This document shows, piece after piece, positions 1 through 7,452 of a DNA stretch of 28,962 nt. Where the stretch lies: assembly GCA_018725275.1 (NCBI GenBank), contig QLUC01000008.1:1-28962 (forward strand). Reading direction: 5' to 3'. The translations under genes were made by a program, and so were the position numbers. This stretch comes from Bacillota bacterium (GTDB lineage: Bacteria > Bacillota > UBA994). The notes beneath the pieces are model-generated. The model did no database searches and was not told the origin of the DNA. It saw only the letters and a program-made list of their open reading frames with translations. Every line of letters begins with the position of its first letter. Position 1 is the first letter of the stretch.

Positions 1-413
1 ATAAAATTAGCCCACTCCGTCATATTGGCCTTGCCGAGAATGACTGCTCCGGCGCGCCGTAGCTGCATAGCGACAAAAGAGTCCTCGGAAGCCATATGGT
101 TGGCGAGAGCCAGTGACCCAGCACTAGTGTGCATCTTGTCAGCGGTGTTGATATTGTCCTTGAGCAACACTGGAATGCCATGCAAAGGGCCGAAGCTACC
201 CGTCATCCGCCTGATGGTGTCCATGGCCAAAGCGGTATGCAGGGCATCGGGGTTAATCTCGAGCACCGCGTTGATACCGGCTCCGCTCTTGTTGTGCTCC
301 GCGATACGCCTTAGGCAATGGGCCGTAAGCTGCTCCGCAGTGAGTTCTCCCGTTTGCATCGCTTCCTGTAAATCAAGTAATGAGGCATTATCAAGCCAAC
401 TGTCTTTGCCCAT
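1..413 (-). CDS. Amidase (amidase-signature family), 5' part only
   Basis: N-terminal 137 residues of an amidase-signature (AS) hydrolase; the rest lies outside the window. The family cleaves carboxamides with a Ser-cisSer-Lys triad. The catalytic lysine is visible at about residue 85 in GIPVLLKDNINT, and the family block GAVILGKANMTEWANF follows at about 122-137; the serines would lie beyond the edge. The ATG at 413 is preceded by GGAGGTGC at good spacing. The sequence resembles peptide amidase or acetamidase-type members more than GatA, but substrate cannot be assigned from this part, and no gatB or gatC is visible beside it. It is transcribed divergently from the DUF4261 gene. Confidence 0.88.
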   Translation of the reverse strand, partial: MGKDSWLDNASLLDLQEAMQTGELTAEQLTAHCLRRIAEHNKSGAGINAVLEINPDALHTALAMDTIRRMTGSFGPLHGIPVLLKDNINTADKMHTSAGSLALANHMASEDSFVAMQLRRAGAVILGKANMTEWANF

Positions 414-499
414 TCTGCACCTCCGCAACGTTTTATGACACATAGTTCTCCCACGCCCGGGCCTAATCCTACCGGTGTGATAAAAATGCCGCACACGGA

Positions 500-515
500 G
501 CGAACTGCACTTCGC
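500..515. promoter_or_regulatory. Palindrome between divergent amidase and DUF4261 genes
   Basis: GCGAACTGCACTTCGC is a 16-bp near-perfect dyad: GCGAA pairs with TTCGC, the centre is TGCA, and there is one C-C mismatch. It lies about midway in the 223-bp gap between two divergent starts, where a shared operator would be expected. A TTGACA hexamer occurs at 556-561, but no -10 element at 16-18 nt from it was found, so promoters are unassigned. It may equally be a transcript hairpin. Confidence 0.25.
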
Positions 516-636
516 AGCTCCGCGCCACAGGATAAGGGAAAGCTCCTTTTGTCCACATTGACAGGGACTGATTTAGCACTGGGGTTAGAATTCGGGAAAA
601 TGTTCAACTGACAAAAACATTTTAGGAGGGATGAAT

Positions 637-1428
637 ATGGGTTTCTTTGCCGCCATGATTCCGCTGCGTACCGGTATCACATTGACGGCAGCACGCTTGG
701 AGGAGGAATTCGCAGCTATGTGGCCGCTGCTGCCGAAGCCGATATCGATAGGGACGCATGCCGATCAGTTATCGCTGTCTGTTGGCGAGTATGATATCGT
801 GGCCATGACGATGGGGGCACCCATACCATGGCCAGACCTTGAGCCGATCTGTAAAGCAAGTCTTTTATGGCCCGAAGCGCTATCTGACCTGCGTAATCAT
901 GCGGACCATATGGTTGTTACGGTGCAGACTCAGGGTGGACCAATTGAAAAGGCGCAATTTCTGACTCAGGTCTGTGCGTGTATTTTGTCTGCCTGTAGTG
1001 AGCAAGCCTTGGGGGTGTTCTGGTTAAACGCCACGCTGCTAGTCCCTGCACAGATATTCCTTGACACCACCTTGAAGGTGATGTCAGAGGCATTGCCGCT
1101 GTACATTTGGATCGACTTTCAGACCGGCATAGATGCGCAGGGCAAGGTCAGCGGCTTCACCAACGGGATGGAAGCGCTAGGGCATCTGGAGCTCGAGGCG
1201 ACGGATGTACCGGAGCCGGCCGAGAAATTGTGGACGCGCCTCTACGATATAGCCGAGTATATTCTTGAGAATGGAGCAGTCATTGCAGATGGCGACACTG
1301 TTGGTAACAACAACAGCGAGCGAATTCAAGTAGTATATGGGCCATCTCTATACGGCAGAAGAGGGGATGTTATGCGGCTGGAGTATCAGCAGCTCAGCAG
1401 GCGCAAGCCGCCATTCTGGAAGAGATAA
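637..1428 (+). CDS. DUF4261 domain protein
   Basis: 263-residue protein of the DUF4261 family, whose function is unknown. The family's hallmark is near the C-terminus, at about residues 174-185, where GFTNGMEALGHLELE is found. There is no signal peptide and no clear membrane segment, so it is probably cytosolic. The start is taken at the ATG at 637 because AGGAGG (624-629) sits 7 nt before it. An in-frame ATG at 631 directly abuts that Shine-Dalgarno and is less likely. The gene stands alone, divergent from the amidase, and ends at a strong terminator. Families of this kind are often found near toxin or stress loci, but nothing here allows a function to be stated. Confidence 0.85.
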   Translation: MGFFAAMIPLRTGITLTAARLEEEFAAMWPLLPKPISIGTHADQLSLSVGEYDIVAMTMGAPIPWPDLEPICKASLLWPEALSDLRNHADHMVVTVQTQGGPIEKAQFLTQVCACILSACSEQALGVFWLNATLLVPAQIFLDTTLKVMSEALPLYIWIDFQTGIDAQGKVSGFTNGMEALGHLELEATDVPEPAEKLWTRLYDIAEYILENGAVIADGDTVGNNNSERIQVVYGPSLYGRRGDVMRLEYQQLSRRKPPFWKR

Positions 1429-1432
1429 CGTT

Positions 1433-1477
1433 AGCACAAAAAACCCCGGTAGCGATACCGGGGTTTTTTCTTGTGCT
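1433..1477. terminator. Bidirectional rho-independent terminator
   Basis: A long dyad runs from AGCACAA to TTGTGCT. Its core CCCCGGTA (1444-1451), loop GCGA and TACCGGGG (1456-1463) is flanked by an A-tract on the left and TTTTTT on the right. It lies between the convergent DUF4261 gene and katG and can stop transcription from both sides. Confidence 0.93.
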
Positions 1478-1553
1478 CAACGATGGCAACGGTGCTGCAG
1501 AGCACGTACAGGTGTTGCGCCCGAGTGGCTCACCCGCGCCGTGCGCCTACTCT

Positions 1554-3746
1554 CTAGAGAAGCTCGAAACGGTCGGCGTTCATCACTTTCGTCCAGGCGG
1601 AAATGAAGTCCTGGGTGAATTTGTCCTCTGAATTGGCACAGGCATAGACCTCGGCGATGGCCCGGAGTTGGGAGTTTGAACCGAAGACGAGATCAACGCG
1701 CGTGCCCGTCCACTTAAGTTCGCCCGTCGTGCGATCACGACCCTCGAACACATCTCCGTTGTCCGCTGCCGGCTTCCAGGCGGTGTTCATATCGAGTAAA
1801 TTCACAAAAAAGTCATTCGTAAGTGTCCCGGGACGCTTGGTCAAGACGCCGTGCTGAGACTCTGCGTAGTTGACATTTAATACGCGCATACCGGCGAGCA
1901 AGACGGTCATTTCCGGCGCAGTCAAGGTCAATAGTTGGGCGCGGTCGATAAGCAACTCCTCTGCCGTTACAGAGAATTTGGCTTTAAGGTAGTTGCGGAA
2001 CCCATCTGCTTTCGGTTCGAGGACAGAGAAAGTGTGTATTTCGGTCTGCTCGTCGGTGGCATCGGTGCGCCCCGGGATAAAGGGCACTACCACATTGCGA
2101 CCGGCATTCTTGGCTGCTTGCTCTATGCCCACGCTGCCACCAAGCACAATCAAGTCGGCGAGGGATACCTTTTTGTTGCCGGTTTGCTTGTTGTTAAATT
2201 GCTGCCCTATTTTTTCAAGGGCCTGGAGCACACCACGCAGCATAGCAGGCTGGTTGACTTCCCAGTCTTTCTGTGGTGCTAGACGGAGGCGCGCCCCATT
2301 GGCACCGCCCCGCTTATCGGAGCCACGGAAAGTAGATGCCGAGGCCCAAGCAGTATAGACCAATTGGGAGATAGAAAGGCCGGAATCCACGATGGCGCGT
2401 TTTAAGTCGGCGATTTCTACGTCGCCAATCAAATCATGGTCGACTGCGGGGACGGGGTCTTGCCAAATCAGCTCTTCTGCCGGAACCTCAGGGCCGAGAT
2501 AACGTGAGCGGGGCCCCATGTCGCGGTGGGTCAGCTTGAACCACGCCCGGGCAAAGGCGTCATGGAATTCCTCGGGGTGTTGTTGGAAGCGTCGGGCAAT
2601 GGGCTCGTAAATAGGGTCGAAGCGCAGAGCAAGGTCGGCCGTGGTCATCATGGGTCGGAACTTCTTGGTCGCGCCATGAGCGTCAACCACCATGTCCTCG
2701 TCGGCCACGTCCTTGGCCAACCACTGATGTGCACCGGCCGGGCTCTTGACCAGTTCCCACTCGTACTTGAATAGGACGTGCAGATAGCCCATGTCCCACT
2801 TAATTGGGTTTGGCTTCCATGCACCCTCGATGCCGCTACCGATGGTATCGCCACCTCTGCCGCTACCATAACTACTCTTCCAACCAAGGCCCTGCTCCTC
2901 GATGCCTGCAGCCTCCGGATCCGGACCGACGTGAGTTGCCGGGGCAGCCCCATGCGATTTTCCGAACGTGTGTCCACCAGCGATGAGGGCGACAGTCTCA
3001 TAGTCGTTCATGGCCATACGGGCGAAGGTCTGGCGAACGTCAAAGCCGGAGGCCACCGGATCTGGGTTGCCGTTTGGACCCTCGGGATTTACATAGATTA
3101 AACCCATCTGCACAGCGGCGAGTGGATTTTCTAAGATTCGATCGCCGGAGTGACGCTTGTCACCAAGCCACTCTGTTTCGGTTCCCCAGTAGATGTCTTC
3201 CTTCGGCTCCCAGACGTCCTCGCGCCCTCCGGCAAAGCCGAAGGTTTTAAACCCCATCGACTCCAGAGCACAGTTGCCGGCGAGAATCATCAGGTCGGCC
3301 CAAGAAATACTCTGGCCATACTTTTGTTTGATTGGCCACAGTAAACGACGTGCCTTGTCGAGGTTGATATTGTCGGGCCAACTGTTAAGTGGTGCAAAGC
3401 GTTGTGCTCCGCCATCTGCTCCACCACGACCATCCCCTAGGCGGTAGGTGCCGGCACTATGCCAGGCCATGCGGATGAAGAGAGGCCCGTAATGACCATA
3501 ATCCGCCGGCCACCAGTCCTTGGAGTCCGTCATTAGAGCGTACAGATCTTCCTTCAATGCGGGGAGGTCGAGTTTTTTGAATTCTTCTGCATAGTTGAAT
3601 TCCGCATCCATCGGATTACTCAAGGCAGAGTGCTGGTGAAGCGTTTTGAGATTCAATTGGTTCGGCCACCAGTCTCGATTAGCGGTACCGCCACGTATTG
3701 TAGCTTTTCCGGTCTTGCCGGTTACAGGGCACTTCAATTCTTCCAA
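1554..3746 (-). CDS. katG: Catalase-peroxidase KatG
   Basis: Bifunctional haem catalase-peroxidase of about 730 residues, the normal family length, that destroys hydrogen peroxide. N-terminal active half: distal Arg92, Trp95 and His96 in IRMAWHSAGTYR; Tyr218 in MGLIYVNPEGPNG and Met244 in FARMAMND, which with Trp95 would form the Met-Tyr-Trp adduct needed for catalase activity; proximal haem ligand His259 in AGGHTFGK. The C-terminal half is the degenerate second peroxidase domain. I place the start at the TTG at 3746, giving MEELKCPVTG, because AAGGAGG lies 8 nt upstream; a GTG at 3779 has no such site. All key residues are present, so it should be active. Promoter, PerR/Fur-like box and leader are listed separately. 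Confidence 0.96.
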   Translation of the reverse strand: MEELKCPVTGKTGKATIRGGTANRDWWPNQLNLKTLHQHSALSNPMDAEFNYAEEFKKLDLPALKEDLYALMTDSKDWWPADYGHYGPLFIRMAWHSAGTYRLGDGRGGADGGAQRFAPLNSWPDNINLDKARRLLWPIKQKYGQSISWADLMILAGNCALESMGFKTFGFAGGREDVWEPKEDIYWGTETEWLGDKRHSGDRILENPLAAVQMGLIYVNPEGPNGNPDPVASGFDVRQTFARMAMNDYETVALIAGGHTFGKSHGAAPATHVGPDPEAAGIEEQGLGWKSSYGSGRGGDTIGSGIEGAWKPNPIKWDMGYLHVLFKYEWELVKSPAGAHQWLAKDVADEDMVVDAHGATKKFRPMMTTADLALRFDPIYEPIARRFQQHPEEFHDAFARAWFKLTHRDMGPRSRYLGPEVPAEELIWQDPVPAVDHDLIGDVEIADLKRAIVDSGLSISQLVYTAWASASTFRGSDKRGGANGARLRLAPQKDWEVNQPAMLRGVLQALEKIGQQFNNKQTGNKKVSLADLIVLGGSVGIEQAAKNAGRNVVVPFIPGRTDATDEQTEIHTFSVLEPKADGFRNYLKAKFSVTAEELLIDRAQLLTLTAPEMTVLLAGMRVLNVNYAESQHGVLTKRPGTLTNDFFVNLLDMNTAWKPAADNGDVFEGRDRTTGELKWTGTRVDLVFGSNSQLRAIAEVYACANSEDKFTQDFISAWTKVMNADRFELL

Positions 3747-3778
3747 GCGAAAAACCTCCTTCGTAATTTTTTGGCACA

Positions 3779-3798
3779 CCTTTTATATAGTTAAAAGG
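3779..3798 (-). promoter_or_regulatory. Inverted repeat in katG leader
   Basis: CCTTTTA (3779-3785) and TAAAAGG (3792-3798) form a perfect 7-bp stem with a 6-nt loop in the presumed katG 5' untranslated region. It overlaps the stop codon of the small leader ORF and lies about 30-50 nt before the katG start codon. The stem is A/T-rich and of modest stability. Confidence 0.35.
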
Positions 3799-3859
3799 CC
3801 ATCGGAAAAAAACGGATCAACCATACAACATCATCGGCAATCTCTAAAGCAGTAATCAT
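3791..3859 (-). CDS. Possible 22-residue leader ORF upstream of katG
   Basis: An ATG at 3859 opens a 22-codon frame beginning MITALEIADDVVWL and ending at TAA at 3791-3793. AAGGGG (3870-3875) lies 10 nt upstream, which is acceptable but longer than the usual spacing. The frame lies wholly between the predicted katG promoter and the katG start, and its stop codon falls in a hairpin (3779-3798). No homologue is recognised. A short open frame of this length can easily occur by chance, so this is only a candidate leader peptide. Confidence 0.25.
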   Translation of the reverse strand: MITALEIADDVVWLIRFFPMAF

Positions 3860-3882
3860 CGCAAGACTACCCCTTATGCAGC

Positions 3883-3911
3883 ATAATAAAAACTATTATC
3901 ATTACTATCAA
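3883..3911 (-). promoter_or_regulatory. katG sigma-A promoter with overlapping PerR/Fur-like box
   Basis: On the minus strand TTGATA (3906-3911) and TATTAT (3883-3888) are separated by exactly 17 bp, giving a convincing sigma-A promoter with a start point near 3876. The + strand stretch TTATCATTACTATCA (3896-3910) matches the Bacillus PerR box TTATAATNATTATAA at 11 of 14 defined positions, and the Fur consensus TGATAATNATTATCA equally well. It covers part of the spacer and most of the -35 element, where a repressor would block RNA polymerase. PerR is the natural candidate for a catalase gene; binding itself is inferred. Confidence 0.6.
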
Positions 3912-3925
3912 ATTATAGTCGATAG

Positions 3926-3961
3926 TGCTACAGCATGCAATAACATTCTTACCGATAGGGA
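3926..3961 (+). repeat. Degenerate direct repeat, copy 1
   Basis: This begins TGCTACAGCATGCAATAA and continues through ATTCTTACCGATAGGG. It matches copy 2 at 4185 at roughly 80 percent by eye over about 36 bp. A looser resemblance, including a shared GCGAGG(T/C)CGC block, extends about 40 bp further. Confidence 0.5.
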
Positions 3962-4184
3962 TACCGTCTCGACAAAGATACTGTCCGCTCAGCAATCGGC
4001 GAGGTCGCCGGTTTTTGTGCCGGCGCTACAACCTCCCGGGTAGCGGCGTGACATGGCACGCCGACCACCCCCAGTCGTAACCATGGGGTCCGTAACCATG
4101 ATGGAAAAACCACGCCGAGGTCGTAAACCCTGTATTTACAAGGACATGGCCGCATTTTTTTGCGATGGGCGGTCAAAGTCGGGA

Positions 4185-4220
4185 TGCTACTGCATGCGAT
4201 AAAGATTCCTACCTATAAGG
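4185..4220 (+). repeat. Degenerate direct repeat, copy 2
   Basis: This begins TGCTACTGCATGCGATAA and continues through ATTCCTACCTATAAGG. It has the same orientation as copy 1 and lies 259 bp downstream of it. The following sequence contains GCGAGGCCGCAACCCTG, which also resembles CGAGGTCGTAAACCCTG near 4114-4130. Confidence 0.5.
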
Positions 4221-4383
4221 CTAAGGCTACCTCGTTTCGTCTTGCTGCGAGGCCGCAACCCTGCGACTTTAGATGCGTTTGCAGGTCATGAGAGCTACGA
4301 TAGCGAAGTTGAGGTATTACAACTTGGCAGTTAGGCTAAGAATAGGCCTGCCAACTATTTGGCAAGAAGGGGAGGAATGACGG

Positions 4384-4935
4384 ATGGAACTGGCACCGGC
4401 AGAGGGCAAAGAGCTGCTCCGCGTACTGAAGACCCGCTTTGAGAAGAACATGCATCGCCATGAAGGCCTTGAGTGGGACAAGGTGGAGACAAGAATAATG
4501 GCTTGCACCGAAAAACAGTGGTCACTCCATGAGATGGAAAGAACGGGTGGCGAGCCGGATGTCGTAGGTTTGGACCAAGGTGCGGGGGCATATATTTTTT
4601 TCGATTGCTCTTTGGAGAGCCCGATAAACCGCCGCAGCCTCTGTTACGATGAGGAAGCGCTAAACGCCAGGAAAAACAACAAACCGGAAGGTAGCGCTGT
4701 CGGGATGGCTACCAGCATGGGTATTAGACTGTTGACCGAAGTAGAATACCGGGAGCTACAGAGCTTGGGCAGGTTTGACCAAAAAACATCGAGTTGGATC
4801 GTGACCCCTGTGGACATTAGGACGCTTGGTGGTGCGATTTTTGCCGATTTCCGCTATGGCCAGGTCTTTGTGGGCCACAACGGTGCTGAGTCATACTTTG
4901 GGAGCAGGGGGTTTAGGGGGTCCTTGCGGGTCTAG
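4384..4935 (+). CDS. DUF4256 family protein
   Basis: 183-residue protein matching the DUF4256 family along its whole length. It has the typical blocks RFEKNMHRHEGLEW near the N-terminus, WSLHEMERTGGEPDVV at about 47-61, FFDCSLESPINRRSLCYDEEAL at about 72-94, and a C-terminal GFRGSLRV. Biochemical function is unknown; no catalytic residues or membrane segments can be named. GGGGAGGA sits about 7 nt before the ATG at 4384. It ends 50 bp before the rRNA methyltransferase gene on the same strand, so the two may be cotranscribed. No clear promoter is seen; a 7-bp stem precedes the ribosome binding site. Confidence 0.88.
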   Translation: MELAPAEGKELLRVLKTRFEKNMHRHEGLEWDKVETRIMACTEKQWSLHEMERTGGEPDVVGLDQGAGAYIFFDCSLESPINRRSLCYDEEALNARKNNKPEGSAVGMATSMGIRLLTEVEYRELQSLGRFDQKTSSWIVTPVDIRTLGGAIFADFRYGQVFVGHNGAESYFGSRGFRGSLRV

Positions 4936-4985
4936 CTGGTCCGCGGGCAAAATGATCTCTTGCGCAGAGTGGCAGAGAAAGAAGG

Positions 4986-6161
4986 ATGAACGGCTTGGAC
5001 ACAACAACCAAGTTTGAATTGATTGCGACCTCGACCTTTGGGTTAGAGAGTGTGGTGGCCGCGGAGGTAACCAAACTTGGGTATGACAAAACGAAGATTG
5101 AAAACGGCAAAGTCACCTTTCGGGCCAATGCACTGGGGATTTGTCGTTCCAATTTATGGCTTAGGGTCGCCGATAGGGTGCGTCTTAAAATCGGCGAGTT
5201 TCAGGCGGAGACTTTCGATGCGCTCTTTGAGCAGACCAAGGCTTTGCCGTGGGAAGACTTTCTTACTATGGACGCCTGCTTCCCCGTTGATGGGAAGTCC
5301 ATAAAGTCAAAGCTATTTAGCGTCTCGGACTGTCAAGCCATCGTCAAAAAGGCCATTGTCGAAAGGCTAAAACAAAAGCACCAGGTGCAATGGTTTAAAG
5401 AAGATGGCCCGCGTTTCCCCGTCGAGGTGGCCTTGCTCAATGATATAGCTACCCTGACCATAGATACTTCGGGAGCGGGGTTGCATCGGCGAGGGTACCG
5501 TGATTTGGCCTCAGCTGCACCGCTCAAAGAAACATTGGCTGCGGCCTTAATCAGTCTTTCCAAGTGGCAACCGGACACTCCGTTGATTGATCCCTTTTGT
5601 GGTTCAGGCACGATTGTGCTAGAAGCTGCTATGCAGGGGCTAAACATCGCGCCGGGGTTAAAACGCGAGTTTGTGGCGGAAAAGTGGCCATTTCTGCCCA
5701 GAGAGCTGTGGCAGCTAGGCCGCGAGGAGGCCCTAGATTTGGCGTGTCCCACTCAGGCTCTAGAAATAATCGGCACCGATGTGGACCCCAAGGTGGTCCA
5801 ACTTGCCCGTCACCATGCCCAGGCGGCGGGGGTGGCTGAGAGTGTTCACTTCCAAGCCCAGCCACTCGCCAGTCTCAGCACACGCAAGAAGTATGGCAAA
5901 ATCGTCTGTAATCCCCCCTATGGGGAAAGAATAGGAGAGAAAAAACAGGTAGAGCAACTCTACCGCGAGATGGGACAGGTCTTTGCCCAATTTGGCACTT
6001 GGTCATACTATGTCATCACCTCGCACCCCGAGTTCGAGCGCCTCTTTGGCCAGCGCGCCAGCAAGAAACGCAAACTCTACAACGGCGACATCAAGGTGGA
6101 CTATTACCAATTCTTCGGGCCGCGTCTGCCCAAAACACCTTTTCGCCAAGAAGTGGACTAA
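4986..6161 (+). CDS. rlmL: THUMP-domain class I SAM-dependent RNA methyltransferase (RlmL/YpsC type)
   Basis: 391-residue methyltransferase of the YpsC/RlmL family, which makes N2-methylguanosine in 23S rRNA (G2445 in E. coli). The N-terminal part (to about 165) is the ferredoxin-like and THUMP RNA-binding region. The C-terminal part carries the SAM-binding motif DPFCGSGT (202-209), the acidic motif IIGTDVDP (about 261-268) and the catalytic NPPYGER (309-315). Length is normal for the single-domain Bacillota form; E. coli RlmKL is a longer fusion. The start is uncertain: the ATG at 4986 directly follows AGAAGG, while an in-frame TTG at 4995 has better spacing (9 nt) and would still keep the whole fold. 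A terminator follows. Confidence 0.92.
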   Translation: MNGLDTTTKFELIATSTFGLESVVAAEVTKLGYDKTKIENGKVTFRANALGICRSNLWLRVADRVRLKIGEFQAETFDALFEQTKALPWEDFLTMDACFPVDGKSIKSKLFSVSDCQAIVKKAIVERLKQKHQVQWFKEDGPRFPVEVALLNDIATLTIDTSGAGLHRRGYRDLASAAPLKETLAAALISLSKWQPDTPLIDPFCGSGTIVLEAAMQGLNIAPGLKREFVAEKWPFLPRELWQLGREEALDLACPTQALEIIGTDVDPKVVQLARHHAQAAGVAESVHFQAQPLASLSTRKKYGKIVCNPPYGERIGEKKQVEQLYREMGQVFAQFGTWSYYVITSHPEFERLFGQRASKKRKLYNGDIKVDYYQFFGPRLPKTPFRQEVD

Positions 6162-6175
6162 AGTTCACCAAAGTT

Positions 6176-6213
6176 AAAAACCTTCCTCGCGAATTCTCGC
6201 TAGGAAGGTTTTT
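6176..6213. terminator. Bidirectional rho-independent terminator
   Basis: AAAAACCTTCCT (6176-6187) pairs with AGGAAGGTTTTT (6202-6213) across a 14-nt loop. T-tracts are available in both directions. It lies between the convergent rRNA methyltransferase and ygeW genes. Confidence 0.92.
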
Positions 6214-6242
6214 GTTGGCGTAGGGTGGCAATGGTTATCGCC

Positions 6243-7427
6243 CTAGGTCTGCCACCGCGTAGCCCCCGCGGCGGCGCATTTTTCGAGGAACGCTTGCGGG
6301 TTCTTAACTTTGGCCAACATAATCATGGCCGCGATGATGTAGGGCTTGAAGCCGGCCTCTTTATACAGTTGGTCACGGTAGCGGTCAAAGACGCTGGCCT
6401 CTACTTCCCCCTGGGCGCAGCTGACTCCGGTGATGTCCGCCGGCAGGCAGTGCATGTAGAGGGCTTGGCCGTTCTTCGTGGACTTCATCATCTCCTCGGT
6501 GCATTGCCAGTCACTGTGCAGTTTGTTTTGCGCCAGCAGTTCCTTTTCGAGGGCCTTGATGCCGTCCCCATCGCCCGCACCGTAAAGGTCGGTGCGTTTT
6601 TCCATGGCGGCAAAGGGGGCCCAGCTCTTGGGGTAGACGATGTCAGCATCTTTAAAGGCCTCGGCCATGCTATTGGTCTTGGTGAACGAGCCTCCGGAGA
6701 GGGTGGCGTTCTTCATGGCGACTTCCTCTACTTCGCTCATCACCTCGTAACCCTTCGGATGTGCCAGCACCACGTCCATGCCGAAGCGGGTCATGAGGGC
6801 GATGACGCCTTGAGGGACGGAAAGGGGTTTGCCATAGGAGGGCGAGTAGGCCCACGACATGGCAATCTTCTTGCCCTTTAGATTTTCGATGCCGCCAAAT
6901 TCATGAATGAGGTGGAGCATGTCCGCCATGCTCTGGGTCGGATGGTCGATATCACATTGTAAATTTACCAGGGTAGGCCTTTGCTCGAGGACGCCGGCCT
7001 GATGCCCCTCTTTTACGAAACGCGCGAAGTCGCGCATGTACTGGTTGCCTTTGCCGATGTACATATCATCGCGAATGCCCACAATGTCGGCCATAAAGCT
7101 AATCATGTTGGCGGTTTCGCGGGCGGTTTCGCCATGGGCCACTTGGGATTTGCCTTCTTCAAAGTCCTGGACTTCGAGCCCCAGCAGGTTGCAGGCCGAG
7201 ACAAAACTGAAGCGAGTGCGGGTGGAATTGTCCCTGAAAATAGAGATGCCTAGGCCGCTGTCGAAAACCTTGGGGGAGATATTGTTTTCGCGGAGCTCTC
7301 TCAGGGCATCGGCCACGGCAAAGACAGCGGCGATTTCATCATCGGTCTTCTCCCAAGTTAACAAGAAGTCGCTGCCAAACATCTCGCTAAAAGTGAGCTG
7401 GTTTAATTGGTCAACATATGTTTTCAA
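6243..7427 (-). CDS. ygeW: Knotted carbamoyltransferase YgeW
   Basis: 394-residue member of the aspartate/ornithine carbamoyltransferase superfamily, closely resembling YgeW, a trefoil-knotted enzyme of unsettled substrate. It has the carbamoyl-phosphate motif STRTR (68-72), DHPTQ (161-165), SWAYSPSYGKPLSVPQG (191-207) and HCLPADITGVSC (326-337), all distinctive of YgeW rather than ArgF or PyrB. Start is the TTG at 7427, with GGAGG 7 nt upstream. It lies 25 bp behind ygeY and is surely in one operon with it. In E. coli ygeW and ygeY belong to a selenium-linked cluster with ygeX, and related clusters serve anaerobic purine use in gut bacteria; ygeX and a carbamate kinase are missing here. The carbamoylated product is not known with confidence. 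Confidence 0.93.
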   Translation of the reverse strand: MKTYVDQLNQLTFSEMFGSDFLLTWEKTDDEIAAVFAVADALRELRENNISPKVFDSGLGISIFRDNSTRTRFSFVSACNLLGLEVQDFEEGKSQVAHGETARETANMISFMADIVGIRDDMYIGKGNQYMRDFARFVKEGHQAGVLEQRPTLVNLQCDIDHPTQSMADMLHLIHEFGGIENLKGKKIAMSWAYSPSYGKPLSVPQGVIALMTRFGMDVVLAHPKGYEVMSEVEEVAMKNATLSGGSFTKTNSMAEAFKDADIVYPKSWAPFAAMEKRTDLYGAGDGDGIKALEKELLAQNKLHSDWQCTEEMMKSTKNGQALYMHCLPADITGVSCAQGEVEASVFDRYRDQLYKEAGFKPYIIAAMIMLAKVKNPQAFLEKCAAAGATRWQT

Positions 7428-7452
7428 GATAGTTCCTCCAATCTAATCGGGG

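Larger units (their letters stand above)
3912..4383. other. Non-coding gap with a degenerate direct repeat
   Basis: No convincing gene is seen between the katG promoter and the DUF4256 gene. The stretch holds an imperfect direct repeat (3926 onward and 4185 onward), a hairpin with stem CGCCGG/CCGGCG around 4006-4025, a second with GGCGTG/CACGCC around 4043-4060, a repeated CGTAACCATG around 4077-4100, and a 7-bp stem TTGGCAG/CTGCCAA around 4324-4354 just before the next gene. It looks like repeat-bearing intergenic DNA; no tRNA or known ncRNA was recognised. Confidence 0.5.

Noticed and set aside
556..600. TTGACA at 556-561 as the -35 of a DUF4261 promoter with TAGAAT downstream
   Set aside because: Spacing to TAGAAT is about 22 bp, too long for a sigma-A promoter.
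311..607. A 98-codon minus-strand open frame overlapping the amidase start and the divergent gap
   Set aside because: It overlaps the well-supported amidase gene in another frame, has no recognised domain and covers the likely promoter region.
3949..4176. A 75-codon minus-strand open frame in the gap behind katG
   Set aside because: Composition is arginine/proline-rich nonsense, no ribosome binding site was found, and it crosses one of the degenerate repeats.
6225..6881. A 218-codon plus-strand frame opposite ygeW
   Set aside because: It is an antisense shadow of the strongly conserved ygeW gene, with no independent domain.
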